Source: Paracoccaceae bacterium
GTDB lineage: Bacteria; Pseudomonadota; Alphaproteobacteria; Rhodobacterales; Rhodobacteraceae
Length of the DNA stretch: 8,022 nucleotides
Direction: 5' to 3'
NCBI GenBank assembly: GCA_024644285.1
Contig: JAHELH010000015.1
Coordinates: 4,935 to 12,956, forward strand
Under the pieces are notes generated by a model. It was not told the DNA's origin. It saw only the letters and a program-made list of their open reading frames with translations, and did not search any database. Position 1 is the first letter of the stretch, and each line of letters begins with the position of its first letter. Shown here in pieces: positions 1-6,483 of this stretch. A program made the position numbers and the translations under genes.

Positions 1-624
1 CACGTGCTGGCGCGCGGACAAAAGGGCTACAACGGCGTCGCGATCCTGTCGAAGCTGCCGATCGAGGATGTGGGCGACAAGGATTTCGCCGCGTTGGGCC
101 ATGCCCGCCACGTGGCGGGGCGGCTGGAGAACGGCGTCGTCATCCACAACTTCTACGTCCCGGCGGGGGGCGATGTGCCGGACCGCAAGAAAAACGTGAA
201 ATTTGGGCAAAAGCTCGACTACCTTGCCGAGATGCGCGACTGGTTCCGCGAGGACCGGCCCGAGAAATCGATCCTCGTGGGCGACCTGAACATCGCCCCG
301 CGCGAGGACGATGTCTGGAGCCACAAGCAACTGTTGCGGGTCGTCAGCCACACGCCCATCGAGGTCGACCACCTGGGCGCGGCACAGGAAGAGGGCCGCT
401 GGGTCGACATCACCCGGAAGGACCTGCCGGAGGGGCAGCTTTACAGCTGGTGGTCCTATCGCTCGCCCGACTGGGACAAGGCCGACAAGGGCCGGCGGCT
501 GGATCACATCTGGGCGACGCCAGATATCTCGAACGCGGGCCATTCCAGCCGGATCCTGCGCGATGTGCGGGGCTGGACGCAGCCGTCGGATCATGCGCCG
601 GTCTTTGCGACCTTCGATTTGTGA
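1..624 (+). CDS. xthA: Exodeoxyribonuclease III, 3' part (5' end outside the window)
   Basis: This is the C-terminal 207 residues of an AP endonuclease/3'-5' exonuclease of the ExoIII (EEP) family, which cuts at abasic sites and clears blocked 3' ends in base excision repair in the cytoplasm. Seen in the sequence: QKGYNGVAIL at the left edge, NFYVPAG near codon 50 (family tyrosine loop), GDLNIAP at 280-300 with the catalytic Asp and Asn, RRLDHIWA at about 496-519, and the closing SDHAPV at 586-603 with the Asp-His pair. All active-site blocks expected in this portion are intact. E. coli ExoIII is about 268 residues, so roughly 60 N-terminal residues lie upstream. The frame is open to base 1, so the GTG at position 4 is internal and not the start. 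The TGA stop overlaps the GTG of the next gene. ExoIII rather than ExoA or another EEP nuclease is likely but not certain. Confidence 0.93.
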   Translation, partial: HVLARGQKGYNGVAILSKLPIEDVGDKDFAALGHARHVAGRLENGVVIHNFYVPAGGDVPDRKKNVKFGQKLDYLAEMRDWFREDRPEKSILVGDLNIAPREDDVWSHKQLLRVVSHTPIEVDHLGAAQEEGRWVDITRKDLPEGQLYSWWSYRSPDWDKADKGRRLDHIWATPDISNAGHSSRILRDVRGWTQPSDHAPVFATFDL

Positions 625-1412
625 GCAAATACATCGAGTTCCACGAGCAGCGGCGGCGCGAGCGCGAGGCTGACCTGCCGCGACGTCTGCGGGAACTGAC
701 GCCCGAAGCCGCGTCGCGATGGACCGGGGTGCTCAATCGCGCCGAGCCATTGGCGCGGGCGGAGACGCCGAACCGGCCCTGCGATTACGGCCCATGGACC
801 GCGGCGCTGGAGAAAGTTGCCGGAAAAGACATCGAGTGGCCGGCCCAGGCGCTGATGAAGTTCGCAAGAGATGTCTCGGCCCCTGGCTGGCCGCAGGCGC
901 ATGCGCATCTCGTGGACTTCGCGCTGCGCTTCCTGGACGCCGACGTGATGCTGTTCAACTCGGGCTATGTGAAGCGCCACATGTTGATCCGCGTGCGTCA
1001 GGCGAAGCTGACCGAGGCGCAGGCGGAACGCGCCCGGCGAATCCTAGAACGCGCCGTTGTCGATGGCGCGGGACTGGAGGAATTCCGCGAGTTCTGCCGC
1101 CTGGCCGCGCGCGTCTGGACCGAGGCGTTCGGCGTGCGGCTGGCGGCGCTGTCCCAGGGCGCGATGCTGACGCTGGACCACATCGATGCGGGGGAGTGGG
1201 CCGGAACCGTTGCGCGGTTCGACGAGGCGACATTGCGCAAGCTCATGCGCACCGACTGGAGTTGCCGAGCCGTGTGGGCTTTTCCCGCTACATTCGAGCC
1301 GCGCCTGACGAAGACCGTTGACCTTCCGCCGATCAATCGAGTCAAAGTGAATGCGTGGCGCATGTTGCGCCGGGCAAAAACGATACGACGATCTCGCGGA
1401 GAGGCGGCATGA
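621..1412 (+). CDS. Uncharacterised 263-aa protein, translationally coupled to xthA
   Basis: I do not recognise this protein. It starts at a GTG overlapping the xthA stop (GTGA) and reads VSKYIEFHEQ, ending in a basic tail rich in Arg (RRAKTIRRSRGEAA). No clear Shine-Dalgarno precedes the GTG, so coupling to xthA translation is the likely mode of initiation; the next in-frame Met is far downstream and would discard a third of the protein. The composition is charged and Trp/Arg/Glu-rich, probably mostly helical, with no signal peptide, membrane segment, nucleotide-binding loop or Cys metal cluster that I can see. Its TGA overlaps the ATG of the following oxidase gene (ATGA), which places it in the same transcript. 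The opposite-strand open frames here lack ribosome sites and family motifs. The coding call is fairly firm; the function is unknown. Confidence 0.75.
   Translation: MSKYIEFHEQRRREREADLPRRLRELTPEAASRWTGVLNRAEPLARAETPNRPCDYGPWTAALEKVAGKDIEWPAQALMKFARDVSAPGWPQAHAHLVDFALRFLDADVMLFNSGYVKRHMLIRVRQAKLTEAQAERARRILERAVVDGAGLEEFREFCRLAARVWTEAFGVRLAALSQGAMLTLDHIDAGEWAGTVARFDEATLRKLMRTDWSCRAVWAFPATFEPRLTKTVDLPPINRVKVNAWRMLRRAKTIRRSRGEAA
1397..1404 (+). promoter_or_regulatory. Ribosome binding site of the FAD-linked oxidase gene
   Basis: GGAGAGG lies inside the 3' end of the preceding gene, 4 to 5 bases before the ATG at 1409. It supports that ATG over an in-frame ATG 54 bases upstream, which would add an 18-residue charged leader in front of the hydrophobic N-terminus. 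Confidence 0.6.
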
Positions 1413-2893
1413 GCTGGACGAGACGCGCCCTGCTACTGGTAACCGGTGGTGCCGTCGGCGCCTGGGGCGCGGGGCGCTGGGGGCCGCAGAACCCGTCGCT
1501 TGACGGCACGACCAGCATCGCGCCGACGGGCGGCGCGGATACGCTGAACGACGCCAGCGGGTTGAGCGAGACGCCGATCCACCGCCGGGTGATCCTGACC
1601 GATGATCCGGGCGAGGCGCTGGCGGCGAAATTGCGGGCCGAGATGGCGAATGCGGTGGGTGAGGGACGCCCGGTCGCGGTCAGCGCCGCCCGGCACTCGA
1701 TGGGTGGCCAGGCGATCCCGCGGGACGGACATGCGATCACCTGCGACAACGGCTGGATCGAGCCCGACACGGAGAACGGCGTCTACAGGGTGCATGCCGG
1801 GGCGCGCTGGAGCCAGGTGATCGCGGCGCTCGATCCGCTGGGTTTCTCGCCCAAGGTCATGCAGTCGAACAACGATTTCGGCGTCGGCGCGACGTTTTGC
1901 GTGAACGCGCACGGCTGGCCGGTGCCGCACGGCCCGATGGGCGCGACGGTGCGCTCGTTTCGCATGGTCAATGCGCAGGGCGAATGGATCACCTGTTCGC
2001 GTGAGGAAAACGCGGACCTGTTCAGGATGAGCATGGGCGGCTACGGGCTGGCAGGGCTGCTGACCGATCTGACAGTGGAGATGGTTCCAAACCGGCGGCT
2101 GGTGCCGAGTTATGAGGAAATGCCGGGCCGCGAGGTCGGCCGGGCGCTGGCCGAGGCGGTGGCGGACCCGGATGTCGACATGGCCTATGGCCGGGTGAAC
2201 GTGGACCGCGCGCGGCTGTTCGAGGACGGTCTGCTGATCACCTACCGGCCGGATGCGGATCAAAGCGACTTGCCGCCTGCCGCCGGGTCCGGCTGGGTCA
2301 GCAAGGCGTCGCGGCACATCTACCGGGCGCAACTGGGCAACGAGACCGTGAAACGGGCGCGCTGGTGGACCGAGACCGACCTGGGTCCGCTGGTCGGCGG
2401 CGGGTCGGTGACGCGCAATTCGCTGATCAACGAGCCGGTGGTGACGCTGGACGACCGCGACCCCGCGCGCACCGACATCCTGCACGAATATTTCGTGGCG
2501 CCCGAGCGGTTTGCCGATTTCGTGGCCGCCTGTCAGGAGGTCATCCCAGCCTCTTACCAGGAGTTCCTGAACGTCACGTTGCGCTATGTCGCGGCCGATC
2601 CGGACAGTTGGCTGGCCTATGCGCCGGTGCCGCGCATCGCCGCGGTGATGTCGTTCAGCCAGGAGATGACGGCGCGGGCCGAGGCCGACATGGCGCGGAT
2701 GACGCAGGACCTGATCGAGCGGGTGATCGATATCGGCGGCACTTATTACCTGCCATACCGGCCGCACGCGACGCGGGGGCAGTTCCAGCGCGCCTATCCG
2801 CGGGCCCGAGAGTTCGTGGCCGAGAAGCGGCGGATCGACCCCGACCTGATCTTCCGCAATGCGCTGTGGGACCGCTATCTGGAGGCGCTATGA
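1409..2893 (+). CDS. FAD-linked oxidase (PCMH-type FAD domain, aldono-lactone oxidase-like), probably Tat-exported
   Basis: This is a 494-residue flavoenzyme of the FAD-binding PCMH/VAO superfamily, closest in layout to D-arabinono-1,4-lactone oxidase and alditol oxidase. These enzymes oxidise sugar lactones or polyols; the substrate here is unknown. Residues 60-230 form the FAD domain: AARHSMGGQ at 93-101 occupies the place of the family GHS motif, whose His (here H96) often carries covalent FAD, followed by NNDFGVGATFCVNAHG (154-169) and MGGYGLAGLLTDLTVEMVPN (209-228). The C-terminus has the ALO-like pattern of a basic Arg-Arg, DPD, FRNALW and a terminal Tyr. The N-terminus, MSWTRRALLLVTGGAVGAW, resembles a twin-arginine signal or anchor (TRRxLL then a hydrophobic run), which fits export of a prefolded flavoprotein. 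The ATGA overlaps on both sides place it in an operon with membrane proteins. Family assignment is strong; substrate and electron acceptor are not known. Confidence 0.85.
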   Translation: MSWTRRALLLVTGGAVGAWGAGRWGPQNPSLDGTTSIAPTGGADTLNDASGLSETPIHRRVILTDDPGEALAAKLRAEMANAVGEGRPVAVSAARHSMGGQAIPRDGHAITCDNGWIEPDTENGVYRVHAGARWSQVIAALDPLGFSPKVMQSNNDFGVGATFCVNAHGWPVPHGPMGATVRSFRMVNAQGEWITCSREENADLFRMSMGGYGLAGLLTDLTVEMVPNRRLVPSYEEMPGREVGRALAEAVADPDVDMAYGRVNVDRARLFEDGLLITYRPDADQSDLPPAAGSGWVSKASRHIYRAQLGNETVKRARWWTETDLGPLVGGGSVTRNSLINEPVVTLDDRDPARTDILHEYFVAPERFADFVAACQEVIPASYQEFLNVTLRYVAADPDSWLAYAPVPRIAAVMSFSQEMTARAEADMARMTQDLIERVIDIGGTYYLPYRPHATRGQFQRAYPRAREFVAEKRRIDPDLIFRNALWDRYLEAL

Positions 2894-3291
2894 GCAAGCT
2901 TCGCCTGGTTTGTCTTGGGTATTTCGTCGTTTTGCTGGGAGCTGCGGCGCTGAACTATGTCCCCGGCATCACCGACGAGGAGGGGCGCGCCTTCGGGATT
3001 TTCGCGCTCGATCTCTTCGACGATGCGTTGCACCTGGTCTCGGCCCTGTGGGCGCTGGCGGCGGCGCTGATCTCGCAGCGGGCGGCGCGGACGTTCCTGA
3101 TCCTGTTCGGGGCGTTGTACCTGGGAGACGGCGCGCTGGGGCTTGCGACCGGATCCGGGTATCTCGACTTCGGCATCTTCACCAACGGTGTGCTGGACCT
3201 GCCGTTCGGCTTCAAGATCCTCGCCAACCTGCCGCATATCGCGCTGGGCGCGATTGCGCTGGTCGCGGGGCTTTTCGTGGAGCGGGAGTGA
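2890..3291 (+). CDS. Four-helix membrane protein, DUF4383-like
   Basis: This is a 133-residue integral membrane protein. Hydrophobic segments lie at about residues 4-23, 46-62, 68-87 and 109-130. Two similar helices carry a His near their start (DALHLVSALWAL at 45-56 and NLPHIALGAIAL at 113-124), and a GALYLGDGALGL turn lies between them. This repeated N/D-x-x-H pattern in a small four-helix protein resembles DUF4383; I assign it by appearance only, and the family's function is not established. The two His in equivalent positions could in principle bind a cofactor such as haem, but that is speculation. The ATG overlaps the oxidase stop as ATGA, and the TGA overlaps the next GTG start, so it is tightly coupled in the operon and may anchor or serve the exported oxidase. 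Confidence 0.85.
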   Translation: MSKLRLVCLGYFVVLLGAAALNYVPGITDEEGRAFGIFALDLFDDALHLVSALWALAAALISQRAARTFLILFGALYLGDGALGLATGSGYLDFGIFTNGVLDLPFGFKILANLPHIALGAIALVAGLFVERE

Positions 3292-4343
3292 TCCGGAGCA
3301 TCTTGAAATGGCTGTGGCGGGGGGGTCTGGCGCTGGTTCTGCTGGCGCTGATCGCGCTGTCGCCCATTGCCTGGATCGAGCTGGCGTGCCGGGGCGAACC
3401 GGTTGCCGACGATTACCGGCCGATCATCACCGATCCGGCCGAACGGCGGGCGGAGTCGCGGACGCTGCTGACCTACCCGGAATGGCACATCGTGCACGCC
3501 TACGACGATTACGCCCGCGTCATCGCCGACGGCGATCCGCATGATTTCGGATATATCCGGGCGATACGCGGATTCTGGTCGTCGCTTTGCGCGCTGAACC
3601 GTGCGGCGGCGCGGCATGGCGGCGCGACCACCCAGACCAAGATGACGATTTACACCATCGGCGTCAGCTTCAACGTCGAGATGGCGATGAAGGCGCTTTA
3701 CGAGGAAACGATCGGACGGGCGGCGACGTGGGTGCGCGGCGAGGCGCGCGCGCCGCTGGACGATCTGTCGGCCGCGCAGGCGGTGCGCTACGCGGCGTTC
3801 CTGCAGCAGGTGCCGTGGTACAAGTGGGATTTCCGCGACGATGCCGCGGCGCTGGACGCCGCGGCGACCGACACCTTCCGGGACGGCGAGCGGCGGTTCG
3901 CCCTTGGCTTGGAATATCGTGCCAAGGCGGCCTATGCAGAGGTGATCGAGCAAGCGGTCGGGCAAGTGGGCGCGGACAAGCTGACCTTGCGCAGCGTCGT
4001 GGCGGGCCTGCCGGCCGACGAACTGGACGCGGTCGAGGGCGTCACGGTGATCGCGGAACGTCCGGAGGGTGTCGAAATCGAGACGCCGCGCTACCGCGCC
4101 TTCACCCTGATCGCCGAGGCGCTGGCCGCGCTGGGTGGCGACTTTGTCGAGATCGCGGGGAACGACGACATCCTGCTGACTGCCCTGTCCGACGTGCCGC
4201 AGGACGGCGCGCTGCACGCCTTTGCGCGGCAGGGTTACGGCGATACGCGGAATCTTCTGCTGATGAAGGTCGCCGATCTGGGCGCGGTGCTGCGCGGCAT
4301 GCGCGATGGCCCGATGCGGCTGGAACATATCCATGACTATTAG
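3288..4343 (+). CDS. Uncharacterised 351-aa protein with an N-terminal membrane anchor and TYPEWH motif
   Basis: The function is not recognised. The chosen start is the GTG at 3288, overlapping the previous TGA (GTGA) with GGAGCGG at 3279-3285 as a ribosome site. It places a short basic start (VIRSILKWLWR) directly before a membrane helix at about residues 13-30. The rest appears hydrophilic and would sit outside the membrane, most likely in the periplasm. Conspicuous blocks are LTYPEWHIVHAYDDYARVI (61-79), HDFGYIRAIRGFWSSLCALN (85-104), TKMTIYTIGVSFNVEMAMKALYEE (from 117) and QQVPWYKWDF (173-182). The dense Trp/Tyr/His content looks like a conserved functional core rather than a structural linker. 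The last third is Ala/Leu/Asp-rich and ends in LEHIHDY. It overlaps the next gene by 11 bases. Its position after an oxidase and a small membrane protein suggests a joint envelope role. Confidence 0.82.
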   Translation: MIRSILKWLWRGGLALVLLALIALSPIAWIELACRGEPVADDYRPIITDPAERRAESRTLLTYPEWHIVHAYDDYARVIADGDPHDFGYIRAIRGFWSSLCALNRAAARHGGATTQTKMTIYTIGVSFNVEMAMKALYEETIGRAATWVRGEARAPLDDLSAAQAVRYAAFLQQVPWYKWDFRDDAAALDAAATDTFRDGERRFALGLEYRAKAAYAEVIEQAVGQVGADKLTLRSVVAGLPADELDAVEGVTVIAERPEGVEIETPRYRAFTLIAEALAALGGDFVEIAGNDDILLTALSDVPQDGALHAFARQGYGDTRNLLLMKVADLGAVLRGMRDGPMRLEHIHDY

Positions 4344-4629
4344 GCGGATTGCATTGGCCCTGCCGTTGCTGTTCGTCGGTTGGATCGCGGTGATGGCGGT
4401 AGTCATGCGGGTGTCGGACGCCGCGCCGGCCGCGGTGGTGCTGCTGCCGCCCGGGGACTTCACGGCGCGGCTGCCCGAGGATGTGGCGATCCTGGCCGCG
4501 ACGCCGGTCAGCCTGACCTTGCAGAGCGACGGGACGGACTTTGCCGCCCGGCTTTACGCCGCGGGCGCGTGGCTGGTCCTGCCCGCCGGGCTGACCGGGT
4601 GCCTGCCGATGCCCAAGGCGCTGCGCTGA
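4333..4629 (+). CDS. Small 98-aa membrane-anchored protein
   Basis: This is an unrecognised short protein. The frame is also open from an ATG at 4306, but the ATG at 4333 is preferred: it gives MTIRRIALALPLLFVGWIAV, a classic basic start followed by a membrane helix or signal anchor at about residues 5-25, and it shortens the overlap with the previous gene to 11 bases. A weak GGA at 4322-4324 could serve as ribosome site. The rest (PPGDFTARLPEDVAILAATP, then a moderately hydrophobic C-terminus with a single Cys) would be periplasmic. It ends the left operon. Codon use matches its neighbours, which supports a real gene, but the length and lack of motifs leave some doubt. Confidence 0.65.
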   Translation: MTIRRIALALPLLFVGWIAVMAVVMRVSDAAPAAVVLLPPGDFTARLPEDVAILAATPVSLTLQSDGTDFAARLYAAGAWLVLPAGLTGCLPMPKALR

Positions 4630-4630
4630 C

Positions 4631-4660
4631 CTTGCATCGCGGGGTGCTTTGCTCCATCTA
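4631..4660 (+). promoter_or_regulatory. Candidate RpoH (heat-shock sigma) promoter for the chaperedoxin gene
   Basis: CTTGCAT at 4631-4637 and CTCCATCTA at 4652-4660 are separated by 14 bases. This resembles the sigma-32 pattern CTTGAAA-N13-15-CCCCATNT: four of four in CTTG and seven of eight in the -10 block. It starts immediately after the preceding stop and lies 38 bases before the ATG of a predicted heat-linked chaperone gene. A housekeeping reading of the same bases (TTGCAT-N17-CATCTA) is a poorer match. Confidence 0.45.
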
Positions 4661-4685
4661 ACAGCGCAACTCGAACGGATATCCG

Positions 4686-4690
4686 AAGGA
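4686..4690 (+). promoter_or_regulatory. Ribosome binding site of the chaperedoxin gene
   Basis: AAGGA lies 8 bases before the ATG at 4699 and fixes that start. It is in the only substantial gap of the + strand gene string. Confidence 0.6.
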
Positions 4691-4698
4691 CGGTTCAG

Positions 4699-5613
4699 AT
4701 GCTGGAACTTGGCCAGAAAAGCGAGGCGGCGCCCGCCGACCTGATCATCGACGGCAGCGAGGCCACTTTCATGGCCGACGTGGTCGACGCTTCGCGCGAG
4801 GTGCCGGTGATCGTCGACTTCTGGGCGCCGTGGTGCGGGCCGTGCAAGACGCTGGGACCAGCGCTGGAGGCAGAGGTCAAGGCGGCCAAGGGCAAGGTCC
4901 GGATGGTCAAGATCGACGTCGACAGCGCGCCGCAGATCTCGGCGCAGCTGCGCATCCAGTCGATCCCCACGGTCTATGCCTTCTGGCAGGGCCAGCCGGT
5001 CGACGGGTTCCAGGGCGCACTGCCCGGGTCCGAGATCAAGGCCTTCGTCAAGAAGATCGCCGACATGGCGGGCGACGGCGAGGACGGCGGCCTTGCCGAT
5101 GCGATTGCGGCGGCGGAGGACATGCTGGCCGACGGCGCGGCGGTGGACGCGGCGCAGACCTTCGCCGCCATCCTGGGCGAGGACGCGGAGAACGCTGCGG
5201 CCTATGGCGGGCTTGTCAGGGCGCATATCGCCCTGGGCGACCTGGACCAGGCCGAGGCGGTGCTGAACGGCGCGCCGATGGCGATCGCCAAATCGCCGGA
5301 ACTGGACGCGGCGCATGCGCAACTGGACCTGGCGCGGCAGGCGGCCGATGCCGGACCGGTGGGCGAACTGCGCGCGGCGGTCGAGGCCGATCCCGGAGAC
5401 AACCAGGCGCGGTTCGACCTGGCGCAGGCGCTGCATGCCGACGGCGATGTGCAGGGCGCGGTCGATCACTTGCTGGAATTGTTCCGGCGCGACCGGGAAT
5501 GGAACGACGGCGCGGCGAAAACGCAGCTTTTCAAGATCTTCGACGCGCTGCCCGCGAAGGATCCCGTTGCCCTGAACGGTCGCCGGAAACTGTCGTCGCT
5601 GATATTTGCCTGA
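4699..5613 (+). CDS. ybbN: Thioredoxin-TPR co-chaperone (CnoX/YbbN chaperedoxin family)
   Basis: This is a 304-residue two-part protein. Residues about 18-122 are a thioredoxin domain: VIVDFWAPWCGPCK (37-50) contains an intact WCGPC redox site, and IQSIPTVYAF (86-95) contains the cis-Pro. Residues about 130-304 are helical, Ala/Asp/Leu-rich TPR-like repeats, including the typical final segment with NDGAAKTQLFKIFDAL. In E. coli the homologue holds unfolding or hypochlorite-damaged proteins and hands them to GroEL and DnaK; its thioredoxin site is SXXC, whereas this protein keeps both cysteines and so may also act as an oxidoreductase. Cytoplasmic; no signal peptide. The length matches the family. 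The gene opens a probable three-gene transcript with the LON-domain and Trm112 genes, and a candidate RpoH promoter precedes it. Family identity is strong; the CXXC activity is inferred. Confidence 0.93.
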   Translation: MLELGQKSEAAPADLIIDGSEATFMADVVDASREVPVIVDFWAPWCGPCKTLGPALEAEVKAAKGKVRMVKIDVDSAPQISAQLRIQSIPTVYAFWQGQPVDGFQGALPGSEIKAFVKKIADMAGDGEDGGLADAIAAAEDMLADGAAVDAAQTFAAILGEDAENAAAYGGLVRAHIALGDLDQAEAVLNGAPMAIAKSPELDAAHAQLDLARQAADAGPVGELRAAVEADPGDNQARFDLAQALHADGDVQGAVDHLLELFRRDREWNDGAAKTQLFKIFDALPAKDPVALNGRRKLSSLIFA

Positions 5614-5630
5614 GCGGCGCGGCGGCCTAG

Positions 5631-6284
5631 ATGAGACACATGTTCTCGGCCGCCGACCTTCCGCACACGATCCCCGTCTTTCCGCTGCCCGGCGCGTTGT
5701 TGTTGCCGCGGGCGCGGCTGCCGCTGCATATCTTCGAGCCGCGTTATCTGACGATGCTGGACGACACGCTGAAGACCGAGCACCGGCTGATCGGCATGGT
5801 GCAGCCGAACGAGGGCCCCGGGCAACAGGCGGAACGGCTTCACCGGATCGGCTGCGCCGGAAGGCTGACCGCCTTCAGCGAAACCGAGGACCGGCGCTAC
5901 ATGATCACGCTGACCGGCGTCTCGCGGTTCCGGATCGAGACCGAGGTGGAAGGGTTTACGCCGTACCGGCGCTGCGAAGTGAACTGGGGCGGCTTCGAAC
6001 GGGATCTCGGCCCCACCGAGCAGGACAAGGCGTTCGACCGCGCGCGGTTCCTGGCGCTGCTGGGACGGTACTTCGAAGACCAGGCGCTGAAGACGGACTG
6101 GGATTCGCTCAAGGAAGCCGATGACGAGTTGCTGATCAATTCGCTGTCGATGCTGTGCCCGTTCGAGCCCGAGGAGCGCCAGGCGCTGCTGGAGGCGCCG
6201 TCGCTGACGACACGGCGCGAGACGCTGGTGACCCTGATCGAGTTCGCCCTGCGCGGCGGCGATACCGAGGAGATCATGCAATGA
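5631..6284 (+). CDS. Stand-alone LON N-terminal (substrate-binding) domain protein
   Basis: This 217-residue protein contains only the LON N-terminal domain that in Lon protease binds substrates; there is no Walker A/B ATPase module and no Ser-Lys protease domain. The hallmark is the opening IPVFPLPGALLLPRARLPL (14-32) followed by HIFEPRYLTMLDDTL, then GMVQPNEG and the strand pattern around YMITLTGVSRFRIE. The C-terminal half (DWDSLKEADDELLINSLSML) is a helical bundle, also usual for the family. The precise role is not established; a peptide-binding or adaptor function in protein quality control is often assumed. The ATG at 5631 lies 17 bases after the chaperedoxin stop with no good ribosome site (only GGCGG-type GC-rich sequence); an ATG three codons later is an equally possible start. 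The stop overlaps the next gene (ATGA), so it is probably co-transcribed with both neighbours. Confidence 0.92.
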   Translation: MRHMFSAADLPHTIPVFPLPGALLLPRARLPLHIFEPRYLTMLDDTLKTEHRLIGMVQPNEGPGQQAERLHRIGCAGRLTAFSETEDRRYMITLTGVSRFRIETEVEGFTPYRRCEVNWGGFERDLGPTEQDKAFDRARFLALLGRYFEDQALKTDWDSLKEADDELLINSLSMLCPFEPEERQALLEAPSLTTRRETLVTLIEFALRGGDTEEIMQ

Positions 6285-6463
6285 GCGATGCGGCCGGCTT
6301 CGACCGAAAGATGCTGGAGGCGCTGGTCTGCCCGCAGACCCACGCGGTACTGCATTACGATGCCGAACGCCAGGAGCTGGTGTCGAAGGCGGCGCATCTG
6401 GCCTATCCGATCCGCAACGGGATACCGGTGATGGTGATCGACGAGGCGCGCGCGCTGGACTGA
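6281..6463 (+). CDS. Trm112 family / UPF0434 (YcaR-like) small protein
   Basis: This 60-residue protein matches the bacterial Trm112-like family in length and motifs: MLEALVCPQTHAVLHYD (11-27), ELVSKAAHLAYPIRNGIPVMVIDEARAL (32-59). In eukaryotes and archaea Trm112 activates methyltransferases. The role of the short bacterial versions is unsettled; a partner or folding aid for other enzymes is the usual guess. Only one of the zinc-type Cys positions (CP) is present, so metal binding is doubtful. GAGGAG at 6267-6272 is a good ribosome site 8 bases before the ATG, which overlaps the LON-domain stop as ATGA. It is the last gene of the + strand block and converges on the ubiH-type gene. Confidence 0.92.
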   Translation: MSDAAGFDRKMLEALVCPQTHAVLHYDAERQELVSKAAHLAYPIRNGIPVMVIDEARALD

Positions 6464-6483
6464 GGCGGGCGTTTCCTGATTGA

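Noticed and set aside
1355..1408. Upstream start of the oxidase at 1355
   Set aside because: It adds a charged leader before the Tat-like hydrophobic N-terminus and overlaps the preceding gene by 58 bases, whereas the ATG at 1409 has a good ribosome site.
1433..2767. Long open frame on the - strand opposite the FAD-linked oxidase (444 codons)
   Set aside because: It is His/Arg/Asp-rich with no domain motifs, and lies antisense to a gene with clear FAD-domain motifs. Such frames arise from the GC-rich third positions of the real gene.
2955..4463. Long open frame on the - strand (502 codons) spanning three + strand genes
   Set aside because: It crosses several gene boundaries and has arginine/glutamine-rich composition typical of antisense shadow frames; the + strand frames have membrane helices and coupled starts.
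4102..5469. Long open frame on the - strand opposite the chaperedoxin gene (455 codons)
   Set aside because: The + strand thioredoxin domain with WCGPC and cis-Pro is unambiguous; the antisense product has no recognisable motif.
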